64,000 nt of DNA from Paenibacillus paeoniae (GCF_003388735.1 NZ_QUBQ01000003.1:413321-477320), one strand, 5' to 3'; shown: positions 8,661 through 17,645, counted from the first letter of the stretch. A program made the numbers and translations. The notes: a model not told the origin generated them from the letters alone.

Positions 8661-9920
8661 TTATTGCTTAGGAGCTTTCGCCCATACTTCGTCAAGCTTC
8701 TGTAGCAATTGTGCGCCAGTCATAGACTTGTTCAGGAAAAACTCTTGTGTAACAGGTGCCAGATCGTTCTGGATGATGCCTTGCGGGAAGTGAGTCAGAG
8801 CCCAAGGAATGGTGTTGCCGCTCACTGTAGCTTCGGATACCGCTTGGGACAGCGGATCCAGATCTTTTGTTTCGATATTCGTCATCGCTGGAATGAATTT
8901 GAATTCGTTTACGATGATGTTTTTGCCTGTCTCGCTGTTGTACAGCCATTCCAGGAATGCGTTAGCCGCTTTAATCTGGTCGGCGGATGCTTTGTTGTTG
9001 ATAACCCAGATCCCAGGGATATCTACAGCCAGCTTCGTGTTGCCTGCAAGCGGCATAGCCATCATGCTCGCATTAATGTCCTTGTAGTCTTGCAGCATGC
9101 CGTAGCTCCAGTTGCCTTGGTGGACAATAGCTGTCTTGCCGGTTGCGAAGTCGCCCATTTGCGTATCGTAAGTGACTTCAAGCGGATTTTTAGCCAGGTC
9201 GCGAATGGCTTCCATGAATTGACCAAACTCTTGGAATTCTTTTGTATCAGCCATCTTCACTTCGCCTTTGTTCAACTTCTCGATGAACGCTACAGGATCT
9301 GCTTGAAGAGCGAAAGGCGTGTTCAGGATGTGACCGATTAGGAAGTATGCTTCCTGAGAAAGGCTGAAGCCGTTAATGCCTTTGGCTTTGCTTTCTTCCA
9401 GGAATGCCTTGAAGGATGCAAGGTCCGTAATTTTGGCAGGATCAACAAGGTCTTTGTTGTAGACGAAGCCGAAGCCTTCTACGCCAATCGGAACACCGAT
9501 GTTCTTGTCGTCAATCTTCACGTCCATGTTCGGAGCGATGTTCTTAATGTAAGACTCATTGCTCATGTCATAGTAGTAAGATTTGAACTTGTTGGTCTCT
9601 GCACCGGGTTGAACGCCGAAGATTGTAGGACCTTCGCCTGCGTTCAGCTTCGCTTGAAGCTGAGTCAGGTAGTTGTCGCCAGCGGAACCCCAAACCTCGA
9701 TTTCGTTGCCTGTTTCTTCCTTATACTTCTTGGCCATTGCTTCCAATTGGTCTGCGATTTCAACTTTGGATTGGAACAGCGAGATCTTAGGAAGCTTCTG
9801 GCTTCCGCCTTCGCCGTTTGAACCGCCGTTATTGGTATTGTTCCCGCCGCATGCAGCGAGGATGGTAAGTAGCATAACGGAACTGATCATGATGGAAATA
9901 AAGCGCTTTACATTTGTCAC
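8661..9920 (-). CDS. Sugar-binding lipoprotein of an ABC transporter (MalE-like)
   Basis: The chosen start is GTG at 9920, because AAAGGGGG lies 9 bases before it. An in-frame TTG at 9926 is too close to that site. The protein has about 419 residues. A signal sequence ends in lipobox LAAC, followed by a low-complexity GGNNTNNGGSN tether and a family 1 solute-binding fold (motifs include GVEGFGFVYNKDLV and IPGIWVINNKASA). It is the first gene of the operon and faces a LacI regulator across 300 bp. It would capture alpha-gluco-oligosaccharides outside the membrane and deliver them to the two permeases; the ligand is inferred from the operon enzymes. Confidence 0.93.
   Translation of the reverse strand: MTNVKRFISIMISSVMLLTILAACGGNNTNNGGSNGEGGSQKLPKISLFQSKVEIADQLEAMAKKYKEETGNEIEVWGSAGDNYLTQLQAKLNAGEGPTIFGVQPGAETNKFKSYYYDMSNESYIKNIAPNMDVKIDDKNIGVPIGVEGFGFVYNKDLVDPAKITDLASFKAFLEESKAKGINGFSLSQEAYFLIGHILNTPFALQADPVAFIEKLNKGEVKMADTKEFQEFGQFMEAIRDLAKNPLEVTYDTQMGDFATGKTAIVHQGNWSYGMLQDYKDINASMMAMPLAGNTKLAVDIPGIWVINNKASADQIKAANAFLEWLYNSETGKNIIVNEFKFIPAMTNIETKDLDPLSQAVSEATVSGNTIPWALTHFPQGIIQNDLAPVTQEFFLNKSMTGAQLLQKLDEVWAKAPKQ
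9899..9910. promoter_or_regulatory. Possible cre or LacI-type operator inside the binding-protein gene
   Basis: TAAAGCGCTTTA is a perfect 12-bp palindrome with the central CG typical of CcpA and other LacI-family sites. It lies about 10 bases downstream of the start codon, where a bound repressor would act as a roadblock. Confidence 0.45.
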
Positions 9921-9954
9921 TTGCAAGGTCCCCCTTTTGATGGATGTACCATTG

Positions 9955-9982
9955 ATTATAAACAGCCAGGTGATAAAGTCAA
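9955..9982 (-). promoter_or_regulatory. Promoter of the alpha-glucoside operon
   Basis: On the minus strand, TTGACT (9977-9982), 16-bp spacer, TATAAT (9955-9960). It lies about 35 bp before the binding-protein start and is a near-consensus sigma-A promoter. Confidence 0.8.
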
Positions 9983-10005
9983 TAAAAAACTTATGAATTT
10001 TAGAT

Positions 10006-10042
10006 ATTTTACTTAATAAAATGTAGTTGTTTTAAGTAAAAC
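10006..10042. promoter_or_regulatory. Two palindromic operators between the operon and its LacI regulator
   Basis: ATTTTA-5-TAAAAT (10006-10022) and GTTTTA-2-TAAAAC (10029-10042) share half-sites. The second lies inside the spacer of a plus-strand promoter, TTGTTT (10027-10032), 16 bp, TATAAT (10049-10054). Further GGTAAAA/TTTTACT half-sites occur to 10200. They are candidate binding sites for the divergent LacI protein or another regulator. Confidence 0.45.
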
Positions 10043-10225
10043 TTAGACTATAATAGTAGGTAAAACTGAGTATCATTTTACTAATCGCAGAATGTGACCC
10101 TTTTTAACAGGTCCTGTCGTTTCAATGGTTTTGGTCATTTTTTCGCTGTTGAAATGTGTAGGTAAAATGATTGTAAAGTGATATAATAGGTTTTACTTAT
10201 GGATTAAGGATGAGGAGGTTTACGG

Positions 10226-11197
10226 ATGAGCAGTTTGAAAGAGATTGCCCAGCTTACGGGCGTATCTATTTCGACCGTATCCAACGTACTGAATGGACGG
10301 AAAAATGTATCGCAAGAAACAAGAGATCGAATAATGCGATGCTGCGAAGAGCAAGGTTATGTGCACGACGCCTCGCCCAAAAAATCCAAATCGGATAAAG
10401 ATAAACGAATCGTATTTATTTTTAGCGATTTTGACCGCGAGTTTTATTTGAAAATTATTGAAGGGGTCAGCACCTGCCTGAACGAAAATGGGTACGACCT
10501 CATCATTTGTACAAATAAATCAAGTGATAACTTCCTGAAAAGCAACTTCGCTCGCGGAACCATTAGCCTGGACGGCAGCCTGTCGGACGAGTTCTTCCAG
10601 ACGGTGGCGAAACCGGAATTCCCAGTTGTGCTTATGGACAGGGTGCTCGATAACGTCAATAAAAATACAAAAAGCGTAGTGGTCGACAATTATCCGGTGA
10701 TGTGCCAGCTTGTGCAGTCTCTAGTGGACAGAGGTTTGAAGCGCTTTGGCTTCCTGGGCGGACAAGCTGCCACACTGGATAACAAGGAGCGGTTCTCCGG
10801 CTTCATGGAAACGCTGCAAGCGAACGGCATCGCCTTCGACCAGTCGTATTATTACCATGGCAATTACCGGGAGAAGAGCGGTTATCAAGCCGCTAAGCTG
10901 ATGATTTTGAGCAACGACTACCCGGAAGTGTTAGTGTGCGCCAACGACAATATGGCGGTCGGTGCAATCAAGGCGTTCGAGGAGCATGGCATTTCTGTGC
11001 CGCGCGACATCTCCATTACCGGCTTCGACGATTCAGATGCAGCAGCCCTGGCAGGATTGACGACGATCAAAATTCCTCGTTACGAAAGCGGGTTTCTGGC
11101 AGCCAAGGAGCTGCTGGAATTGATCAAAGGCAACGTTAATCGCGACACAGTTAAGATCGGTGCGTCGATTATTTGGCGTCAATCTGTTCGCTCCTAA
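10226..11197 (+). CDS. LacI-family transcriptional regulator of the sugar operon
   Basis: The protein has 323 residues and starts after GAGGAGG. Residues 3-48 are the LacI helix-turn-helix with hinge (LKEIAQLTGVSISTVSNVLNG). The rest is a periplasmic-binding-like sensor domain (VVLMDRVLD, NDNMAVGAIKAF, ITGFDDS). It is divergent from the alpha-glucoside operon and most likely represses it in the absence of an oligosaccharide inducer. The sensor lacks a long insertion or fusion. A strong terminator follows. The assignment to the neighbouring operon is inferred from position and the palindromes in the shared intergenic region. Confidence 0.93.
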   Translation: MSSLKEIAQLTGVSISTVSNVLNGRKNVSQETRDRIMRCCEEQGYVHDASPKKSKSDKDKRIVFIFSDFDREFYLKIIEGVSTCLNENGYDLIICTNKSSDNFLKSNFARGTISLDGSLSDEFFQTVAKPEFPVVLMDRVLDNVNKNTKSVVVDNYPVMCQLVQSLVDRGLKRFGFLGGQAATLDNKERFSGFMETLQANGIAFDQSYYYHGNYREKSGYQAAKLMILSNDYPEVLVCANDNMAVGAIKAFEEHGISVPRDISITGFDDSDAAALAGLTTIKIPRYESGFLAAKELLELIKGNVNRDTVKIGASIIWRQSVRS

Positions 11198-11234
11198 GAC
11201 GGTAACTTTTTTCCATTATAGAGATGTTTGTTCC

Positions 11235-11276
11235 AACCAGCTTGAGCGACGGATGATCGCTCAAGCTGGTTTTTTA
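11235..11276 (+). terminator. Terminator after the LacI gene
   Basis: A 15-bp stem AACCAGCTTGAGCGA (11235-11249) with its complement (11257-11271) is followed by TTTTT. Confidence 0.88.
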
Positions 11277-11280
11277 AGTT

Positions 11281-11785
11281 AAACCAAAAAGCTCTGCATG
11301 CGAGTTCATTTTAACTTACCCCGTATTTGGCTCCTCTAATCATGTTCTCCTCTGATTCCAGAACATATAGCAGTGCCGGATTCTGGAATTGCCGGAAGTG
11401 ATGGTGATGGGGGAGCTGCCTTTGGAAGGTGGGTATGGTAGCTGGTCAGGGGCACACTATCCCATCAGCTCAGAAGACCTGCAGCACAGGGTAGATGTTG
11501 AGAGACAAGAAGCCGATTAACCACGGCAGAAGATTACACCATGAGCTTTGTGCCATTGGACGCATGTTTCATGCTTCAAGTCAAGGAACGAAGGAGCTGC
11601 CTCGGCAGCTCCTTACGTATTTACGCAAGTATACCTTTAAAGCAGAGCTGTACTATGAGGTGACAGCGAAAAATGAGGTTATGGGGAACGAGAGAGTGTG
11701 TGGAGGGATAACGTGTGAAAATATTGATCCATTTGGGCTAAGCTCACCCGATCCGGGTTTTTGCGCCACCATTCGCTTAAAGTAA
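11281..11785. other. Gene-poor decayed stretch
   Basis: No recognisable gene. A 96-codon open frame (11495-11785) shows no ribosome site and no family motif. A perfect hairpin AAGGAGCTGC-CTCG-GCAGCTCCTT (11591-11614) lacks a T-run. The stretch leads into a transporter remnant and is probably degenerate DNA. Confidence 0.5.
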
Positions 11786-11941
11786 CCATTGCGGATACAT
11801 GAAATTGCTGTAACTGAACAATTAACAGCATCTGTCGGAGGCTATAGTGACACGTTCATGCTGGGCTTTATTATTTCGATTATTGCCGTGGTAGTGGCTG
11901 TCTTTTTAAGGAAAAACGTAAAAGAAAAACAAACGGGTTAA
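11786..11941 (+). pseudogene. C-terminal remnant of an MFS transporter
   Basis: An open frame without a start encodes about 51 residues ending in a membrane segment (GGYSDTFMLGFIISIIAVVV) and a basic tail (FLRKNVKEKQTG). This is how 14-segment MFS drug exporters of Bacillota end. Everything upstream of this last segment is missing or unrecognisable. A terminator follows directly, so this is the true 3' end of a lost gene. The assignment rests on pattern alone. Confidence 0.55.
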
Positions 11942-11961
11942 TCTCTTCCGCTAGTCATTAG

Positions 11962-11996
11962 ACTGCTCTGCCGCAATAAGCAGGGCAGTTTTTTTC
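11962..11996 (+). terminator. Terminator of the MFS remnant
   Basis: ACTGCTCTGC (11962-11971) pairs with GCAGGGCAGT (11980-11989) with one wobble, followed by TTTTTTT. Confidence 0.8.
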
Positions 11997-12080
11997 TATA
12001 TAAGTAAAGGACGTGAGAGTGGCGATGCCAAACTCACGCCCAGATGGCGCGTCAGTTCAATATTCAATTGGTTAAAAGCA

Positions 12081-12605
12081 TTAGGATTTTACTGAATAAC
12101 GCAGTTGAACCATTTGTCCGTAACGTTTGGTCTCGGCCAGGAACAGCTTCAATTCCGGATTATCTTTCTTGAAAAGTGGAATTCCTTTTCCTAAAATTGT
12201 AGGCATCATAGTAATGATAAACTCATCAACGAGCTTGCTTTTCAAGAGTACATCGAGAATTTCGGCTCCACCGACGATCCAGATTTTAGATCCGTCATGC
12301 TCCTTCAGCTTCTCAATGAACCCTGTTACATCTCCGGTGACAAAGGTCACATGCGAAGTTGGCTCCTGTTCGGAACGTGAGAACACGTAGCACTTCTTAT
12401 CTGGATAGGGAAATTGATCAGCTAATTCAAAGGTATGCTCGTATGTTTTGTTTCCCATTAACACCGTATCAATCGTCTCATAAAATTCGCTATAACCGTT
12501 GTCTCCCTCACCTTCTATCTCATAGAGCCAATCAATCTCTCCATTTTCTCGGGCAATATATCCATCTAAAGATATTGCAATGTATAATGCGACGGGGCGT
12601 TTCAT
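12081..12605 (-). CDS. Dihydrofolate reductase family protein (RibD C-terminal type)
   Basis: The start is ATG 12605, 9 bases after AAGGAG; longer in-frame versions lack a site. The protein has 174 residues. It begins KRPVALYIAISLDGYIAREN, the first strand and loop of the DHFR/RibD fold. It continues with DTVLMGNKTYEH (NADPH-binding region), IWIVGGAEILDVLLKSKLVDE and MPTILGKGIPLF, all characteristic of YyaP/YwjB-like proteins. These are NADPH-dependent reductases of mostly unknown substrate, not classical FolA. It stands alone, convergent with the MFS remnant. Confidence 0.9.
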   Translation of the reverse strand: MKRPVALYIAISLDGYIARENGEIDWLYEIEGEGDNGYSEFYETIDTVLMGNKTYEHTFELADQFPYPDKKCYVFSRSEQEPTSHVTFVTGDVTGFIEKLKEHDGSKIWIVGGAEILDVLLKSKLVDEFIITMMPTILGKGIPLFKKDNPELKLFLAETKRYGQMVQLRYSVKS

Positions 12606-12885
12606 TCCTGCATCTCCTTTTCGAATGTTAAATTTCTGCTGTCTATTCATCATAGTATTTATATAGGTCACCTTATGTCATATATGCTCGTAGTCATATT
12701 AGTATTAACATTTCATAATAGAAGATGTGCGGGGAAGCAAAAGCCGTTTAGGGTTTGGGTTAGACAGCGTATGAGGATCAACGATGAAACAGAAAACCTG
12801 GTCATTCGTTATTTTGGGAAAAATTTAAAATTGTGAATCGAAATGATGGGTGAATAGAGTCTAATCATAGAGAGGAGGGGTTTTC

Positions 12886-13446
12886 ATTATCAGGAATCAG
12901 ATTTTGCTTATTGAACAAGCGAAAAAAGGTGATGCGGAAGCCTTTTATCATCTTATTCATCAAAAAAAGACAGAGCTTTACCGTATGGCCTATGTGTATG
13001 TTCAAAATGAAAATGATGCCGTTGATATATACCAGCAAACGATAATTCGTGCTTTTGAAGGTTTGCCCAAGCTTCATGATCCAACCTATTTCTCTACGTG
13101 GATTACACGTATTTTAATTAATTGCAGCAAAACCTACCTGTCAAAACAAAAAAATGTAGAACTCGTTGAACCCGTACATATTGAAAATTTGAGATCCATG
13201 TCCCATTCCAATATAGAAGAGCATCTTGATTTGTGGCAAGCCCTTCAACTGCTGGATGAGAAGTATAAAACCGTACTGTTATTACGTTTTTATCAGGACT
13301 ATTCCGTCAATCAAATTGCTGACATCATACAATGTCCCGAAGGAACAGTGAAAACGCATATTCGAAGAGGATTGCACATGTTGCGACAACAGTTAAAGGG
13401 GGCGTATATCGATGAATGGGTTCAATCCGTTGAAAGAAATAATTGA
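12886..13446 (+). CDS. ECF-type RNA polymerase sigma factor, apparent ATT start
   Basis: A sigma-70 family ECF protein of about 186 residues. Region 2 is seen in FYHLIHQKKTELYRMAYVYV...AVDIYQQTIIRAFEGLP. Region 4 is seen in YQDYSVNQIADIIQCPEGTVKTHIRRGLHMLRQQL. The usual start codons give only TTG at 12904, 23 bases beyond the ribosome site. The strong AGGAGGGG (12873-12880) is correctly spaced only for the in-frame ATT at 12886 (ATT ATC AGG AAT CAG). The gene overlaps the next one by 35 bp, and sigma, ABC ATPase and FtsX permease form one operon. No separate anti-sigma gene is present. It probably activates this transporter operon in response to cell-envelope stress or a peptide antibiotic; that is inference. 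Confidence 0.9.
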   Translation: MIRNQILLIEQAKKGDAEAFYHLIHQKKTELYRMAYVYVQNENDAVDIYQQTIIRAFEGLPKLHDPTYFSTWITRILINCSKTYLSKQKNVELVEPVHIENLRSMSHSNIEEHLDLWQALQLLDEKYKTVLLLRFYQDYSVNQIADIIQCPEGTVKTHIRRGLHMLRQQLKGAYIDEWVQSVERNN

Positions 13447-14227
13447 TGCACTTCCAGTTCCAGAGGAGCGATTAACGGAAGTATTGCGCATTGAAGGGAT
13501 GTCAAAAATCTTTCAACAGAAAGAACATCATGTGACAGCTCTGAAAAATATCCATTGCACCATCTATGAAGGAGAAATGGTTGCGATCATGGGTACGAGC
13601 GGCTCTGGAAAAAGCACACTGCTTAATATGATTAGTGCCATTGATAAACCGACCGAAGGTGCGCTTTTTTTATTCGGGAAGCAGGCGAACAACGTATATA
13701 GGGAACCGGAGGCCTCGAATTTCAGGAAAGAAAATATCGGCTTTATCTTTCAATCCTTTCATTTGCTAAAAGATTTGTCCGTTGAAGACAATATTGCATT
13801 GCCGCTTATTCTCAATGATATGTCAAGCAAGGAAATTAAAAAGAACGTACAAACCATAATGGAAAAATTACAAATTTCAGCTTGGCGCAAGCATCTTCCG
13901 CATGAATTATCCGGTGGACAAAAACAGCGTGTGGCCATTGCTCGCGCCATTATTACGAATCCCCCGATTTTACTGGCAGACGAGCCGACAGGAGCGCTTG
14001 ATGTCAATACAACCGATGATATTTTACAGCTGCTTGTTCAGCTGCAAAAAGATATGAAGCAAACGATTTTACTTGTCACTCATGATCCATACGTGGCGAC
14101 TTTCGCAAACAGAGTCCTCTTTTTTCATGACGGTACGATTGTGGATTCCTATCAGAATAGGAGAGCACCCGATGATCTGGATAACATCTTGGAAAAGTTT
14201 AAATCGAGTGCGCGAGGTGAACGCTAA
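13412..14227 (+). CDS. ABC transporter ATP-binding protein (MacB/BceA/LolD class)
   Basis: The protein has 271 residues and starts after AAAGGGGG. Walker A is GTSGSGKST (61-69), signature LSGGQKQRVAIARA, Walker B ILLADEPTGALD, H-loop VTHDPYVA. This class energises FtsX-type permeases by mechanotransmission, typically for peptide antibiotic resistance or lipoprotein/peptide export. The ABC domain proper begins near residue 23. The preceding residues (LKEIIDALPVPEERLTEVLR) are not part of the ATPase fold and resemble the opening of DUF4179-type anti-sigma factors. The gene overlaps the sigma gene by 35 bp and its stop overlaps the permease start (TAATG). Confidence 0.94.
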   Translation: MNGFNPLKEIIDALPVPEERLTEVLRIEGMSKIFQQKEHHVTALKNIHCTIYEGEMVAIMGTSGSGKSTLLNMISAIDKPTEGALFLFGKQANNVYREPEASNFRKENIGFIFQSFHLLKDLSVEDNIALPLILNDMSSKEIKKNVQTIMEKLQISAWRKHLPHELSGGQKQRVAIARAIITNPPILLADEPTGALDVNTTDDILQLLVQLQKDMKQTILLVTHDPYVATFANRVLFFHDGTIVDSYQNRRAPDDLDNILEKFKSSARGER

Positions 14228-16671
14228 TGTTTACCATGCGGAGCATTGCCATGAAGCTTTTTCGTGCCGCTTGGGCGCATGTGTCCACGAGTGTAAGTAT
14301 TATCGCTATTTCTATTTGCTTGATCATGACGATGAGCCTATATATTTGGAATGCAAATGCAAAAATGAAAGAAGAAATTCATGCTCAGTTTGGATATGCA
14401 GACTTAACGATTGGTTACAATCTTGATCAGGAAAAGACACTTACTGCAGGCTTGCTCGAACACATTGGATCACGGCAAGGAGTCGGCGAGATTTCCCCCG
14501 TTTCATTAACGCATACAACGGTAGATCATATGAAAACCGTCTATACCCTCGGTGTGGAGAATGATGATCTTGTGAAAAGCCGATATCATTTTGCTAGCGA
14601 CCTAAAGCTGAATGAAGTCATTATATCGGAGGGATTGGCGAAGGTTTTAAAGAAAGAGATCGGGGACTCCGTTCTTGTTCACAATGAAACTTTTGTCATT
14701 AAGGAAATACTGCCAACGATGAAGTCTGCGGAATCCATGAGTTTCGTTCTTTTGCCCAACTCGATTGTGAAAGGGTGGATGCCATATGCAAACGATGAAA
14801 CACAGGGTTTATTCGCTTTAATAACGGCTGATCATCCTTCAGCTTTGGGTATAGAACTTAAGCAACTAGACGGCTCATTGAGGGTTGATATTACAAGCAA
14901 TGAAGGCTTTGTGAAACAGAACTTGCAGTCTTTAATGGTTTTTATCCTTGTTTTGTCGGTCTTTATTCTAATCATTACAGGCATGTTATTGCTTTCAACC
15001 TTCCAATTGCTATTCTACAAATTAAAGGAACAACTTATGGTTTTGAGATCGCTTGGTGCATCTTCCAGGCAAATTGGACGTATGATCAACACTCAGCTTT
15101 CTGTCATCGTTCTATTGGGAGTCCTATTGGGGACTGCAGCTGGCGTGCTTATCATTAAAATTTGGCTGCCCCAGCTAGTGTCCTTATTATCCTTGCCTAT
15201 TGCTAAAAATAATTTTCCGGCCATTCTCGTGTTGGCTATTGCTATAGCCAGTTTTTGTTTTCTTCAACTTTTTACAAAATCTCAGGTTAAAAAAGCGATG
15301 GGGCTACTGCCATTGCAAATGGCGAGTGACAATGAAGAGGTATCTTTGAAATGGACGGCTTGGAAAAAGATATTGGTTAGTGTGATGACGATCCTTTCTC
15401 TGTTATGTTTGCTTATAGGGCAATCGACGGATAATGGGGCATTACTCATCATCGTGGGGTCACTGCTGTTATGCGGAGTGGTTCTTCTTCTTATCCCGTT
15501 GGTTTTTAAAGCACTATTACATCTCACCTTACAGCCCGTACGTGCTTTGTTAGGAAAAGAGGTCTACATGGCTTTCCAGCAATTGTTGCCGCAAATCAAA
15601 AGGAATTCGACGGTTGTGCTCAGTTTAATTGGCTTGATGGTCATCTTAATATTTGGCAGCTCCTTGTTCAAAACGGTTCAATTTAACGACCAAAGCTATA
15701 TTAACGAAAGATTTAAAACATCGATCATACTAAAAAATCAAATGATAGACAGTTCGATTACACCTTCTATTGTAGAAGAAATAGAAAATCTGCCCTCCGT
15801 AACCTACGCCTATACGAAAAGTTATATTCATGGGTTGCATTTTACACATAACGGTAACCGTGTTTACGGTGATTATGCAGCCATTGATGTTGCGAAATAT
15901 AGTGAGCGGGGTCTAATAAAGCCGGTCGTCGGCGATTTAACAAATGGTGTCATTATTACCGAACCGTTTGCTAAGAAACATCATCTGTCTCTGGGAGATT
16001 CACTAATGGAATTTAGTGATACGACATCACTAGTGCCATCATCGGCAGGGACATATCAAGTACTAGCGATTATTCCAGAACCTTTGAATTATGTGGGTGT
16101 GTATATCGATTTATCATCGACGATGGCGAAACAGGTGCCTCAGATGATTGCTGAAGTCATGGTGGAAACGGCAGATACACCACAGGCTATAGCGCAATTA
16201 CAAGATATTTTACAACGGTACCCTACTTTCCTGTTAAGCGATAAAGAGACATTGATTAACCAGTCGAATGAAATGTTCTATCAGCGCTGGAGTCTTTTTG
16301 TAGCGGTATTTATGGTATTAATTTCGGCAACTAGCCTGGGTGTGATCCAAACCTTGCTCCATACGATTTATGTGAAGCGTAATGACTACGCTATCCAACG
16401 GCTCATTGGACTTTCACCGAATGGTTTGATGAAACTCATCCTTACACAAGTATTATCATTTGTACTGTATGGCCTAACGACAGGCACCATTCTAGGACTG
16501 ATGTTAACACGCTTGTTAGCTTTCATTGATTCTGAAGCTGCATATGTTTTTGATTTTTCTACACTCCTAACGGTCAGCCTTGTCTTAATCCTCTCGATAC
16601 TGTGTGTTTTTACAGCGCAAGGCTACTGGATTAGCCGAAGTAAACTGTCGATTGAAATGAAAAATATATAG
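14227..16671 (+). CDS. FtsX-family ABC transporter permease (two FtsX domains)
   Basis: The protein has 814 residues. The first membrane helix is near residues 17-35. A periplasmic MacB-like domain (residues ~40-220) follows, then an FtsX triple-helix block (~235-365), a second pair of helices (~385-440), a second extracytoplasmic domain (~500-670) and a final FtsX block (~685-805). This layout (10 helices, two large outer loops) is that of permeases in antibiotic-sensing or export systems working with MacB-class ATPases. Start and stop codons overlap with the ATPase gene. With the sigma factor it forms a three-gene operon. The substrate is unknown. Confidence 0.9.
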   Translation: MFTMRSIAMKLFRAAWAHVSTSVSIIAISICLIMTMSLYIWNANAKMKEEIHAQFGYADLTIGYNLDQEKTLTAGLLEHIGSRQGVGEISPVSLTHTTVDHMKTVYTLGVENDDLVKSRYHFASDLKLNEVIISEGLAKVLKKEIGDSVLVHNETFVIKEILPTMKSAESMSFVLLPNSIVKGWMPYANDETQGLFALITADHPSALGIELKQLDGSLRVDITSNEGFVKQNLQSLMVFILVLSVFILIITGMLLLSTFQLLFYKLKEQLMVLRSLGASSRQIGRMINTQLSVIVLLGVLLGTAAGVLIIKIWLPQLVSLLSLPIAKNNFPAILVLAIAIASFCFLQLFTKSQVKKAMGLLPLQMASDNEEVSLKWTAWKKILVSVMTILSLLCLLIGQSTDNGALLIIVGSLLLCGVVLLLIPLVFKALLHLTLQPVRALLGKEVYMAFQQLLPQIKRNSTVVLSLIGLMVILIFGSSLFKTVQFNDQSYINERFKTSIILKNQMIDSSITPSIVEEIENLPSVTYAYTKSYIHGLHFTHNGNRVYGDYAAIDVAKYSERGLIKPVVGDLTNGVIITEPFAKKHHLSLGDSLMEFSDTTSLVPSSAGTYQVLAIIPEPLNYVGVYIDLSSTMAKQVPQMIAEVMVETADTPQAIAQLQDILQRYPTFLLSDKETLINQSNEMFYQRWSLFVAVFMVLISATSLGVIQTLLHTIYVKRNDYAIQRLIGLSPNGLMKLILTQVLSFVLYGLTTGTILGLMLTRLLAFIDSEAAYVFDFSTLLTVSLVLILSILCVFTAQGYWISRSKLSIEMKNI

Positions 16672-16706
16672 ACAATTATAAGCGGGTTTTGTATAACTGC
16701 ACATAT

Positions 16707-16749
16707 TAAGGCAGGAACTAGGAATGGTCTAGTTCCTGCCTTATTTTTG
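16707..16749 (+). terminator. Terminator of the sigma/ABC operon
   Basis: TAAGGCAGGAACTAG (16707-16721) pairs perfectly with CTAGTTCCTGCCTTA (16729-16743), followed by TTTTTG. Confidence 0.88.
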
Positions 16750-16826
16750 TCGATGACATGGATATAAATAATTTTATGGGGAGCAAAGGGGACTAGGTAG
16801 TAGTTTGCTAACATGGAGGAGAACGA

Positions 16827-16974
16827 ATGGTAAGTATACGATTAGCTACGTTAAACGATGTGGATGAACTTGTTCAAATGTGCTGGGATATGTAATCAAT
16901 GTCTACACTCGTCCTGCTTTCAGAAGTCAAGGCTTCAGATCTAAGATTCATATCGCTATGGAAAAGCACTGGTA
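16827..16974 (+). pseudogene. GNAT acetyltransferase remnant
   Basis: ATG at 16827 follows GGAGGAG and encodes a 22-residue peptide, MVSIRLATLNDVDELVQMCW plus DM, the start of a GNAT domain, then TAA. Shortly after, a second frame reads INVYTRPAFRSQGFRSKIHI and ends at TAA (16972-16974). This is the acetyl-CoA binding segment of such enzymes (family R..G.G; here R.QGFR). About 80-100 codons between the two are deleted. It is a clear gene relic. Confidence 0.65.
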
Positions 16975-17007
16975 ATGGAAGCAAGGTCATTCTTTAAAGA
17001 AAGGCCC

Positions 17008-17438
17008 TCACTCTGTACAATCAGCTTCAAGATTCCGTTCAAGCAATGTCCCCAACCGCCACGCCATAAAGAATGGAGGGAGAGGCCTGCCATTCTTGAA
17101 CCACCATTCCACTACCCCTACGATAGCCGCGCCTAAAAATTGAATATCCACATTTTCGCGGTCAGATACTCCTTGATAGCTCCCTTCAGGCATCGTATTT
17201 TCTAATTCTTGAAGAAAAAAATCAAGGAAACGATTGCGGAAAAAAGGGCTCCCTTTACTCGCTAGCAACGCAGAGAAGAATAAATAATGACTTTCAAAAT
17301 ACTCGAACCATACTAACCCCATATCTATAAAATCGGCGTTATCCTCTGTCGAATCGCAGAGTTCCCGTTCATCAGTTCGATAACAGCCATTTTTATGGCT
17401 TCTTGTGATTTGCGTATCCTTCGATCGACCTTTTGCAC
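17008..17438 (-). pseudogene. TetR-family regulator with most of its DNA-binding domain deleted
   Basis: A 104-codon frame (17008-17322) is the ligand/dimer domain of TetR proteins of the TetR_C type (HYLFFSALLASKGSPFFRNR, IVGVVEWWFKNGRPLPP). Upstream, a short frame from GTG 17438 reads VQKVDRRIRKSQEAIKMAVI ELM, the first helix of the same family, and ends in a TAG. The helix-turn-helix (about 40 residues) is missing and the two parts are out of frame. It lies divergent from two oxidoreductase genes that it may once have controlled. Confidence 0.75.
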
Positions 17439-17645
17439 TTGAATATCACCTGCTTTTTCTTTAAATAAATACACAATGATAGAGGATTTGTGAACTAATG
17501 CACGGAAGCTGCTTTTTTAAGAATTGCAGACTTTCTATTTCTGTTTAGTTTTATACATAGTTGTTTCTTATTACACTAATGTGCATGTTACTTTCGTATA
17601 TAGAAATTGAGTTAATCATGAGGACTACTCCAAGGGGGGATTTCA

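Noticed and set aside
11591..11614. Perfect AAGGAGCTGC hairpin as a terminator
   Set aside because: No U-run on either strand and no gene ending next to it.
11495..11785. 96-codon plus-strand open frame
   Set aside because: No ribosome site, no recognisable domain, and it spans a hairpin in an otherwise decayed stretch.
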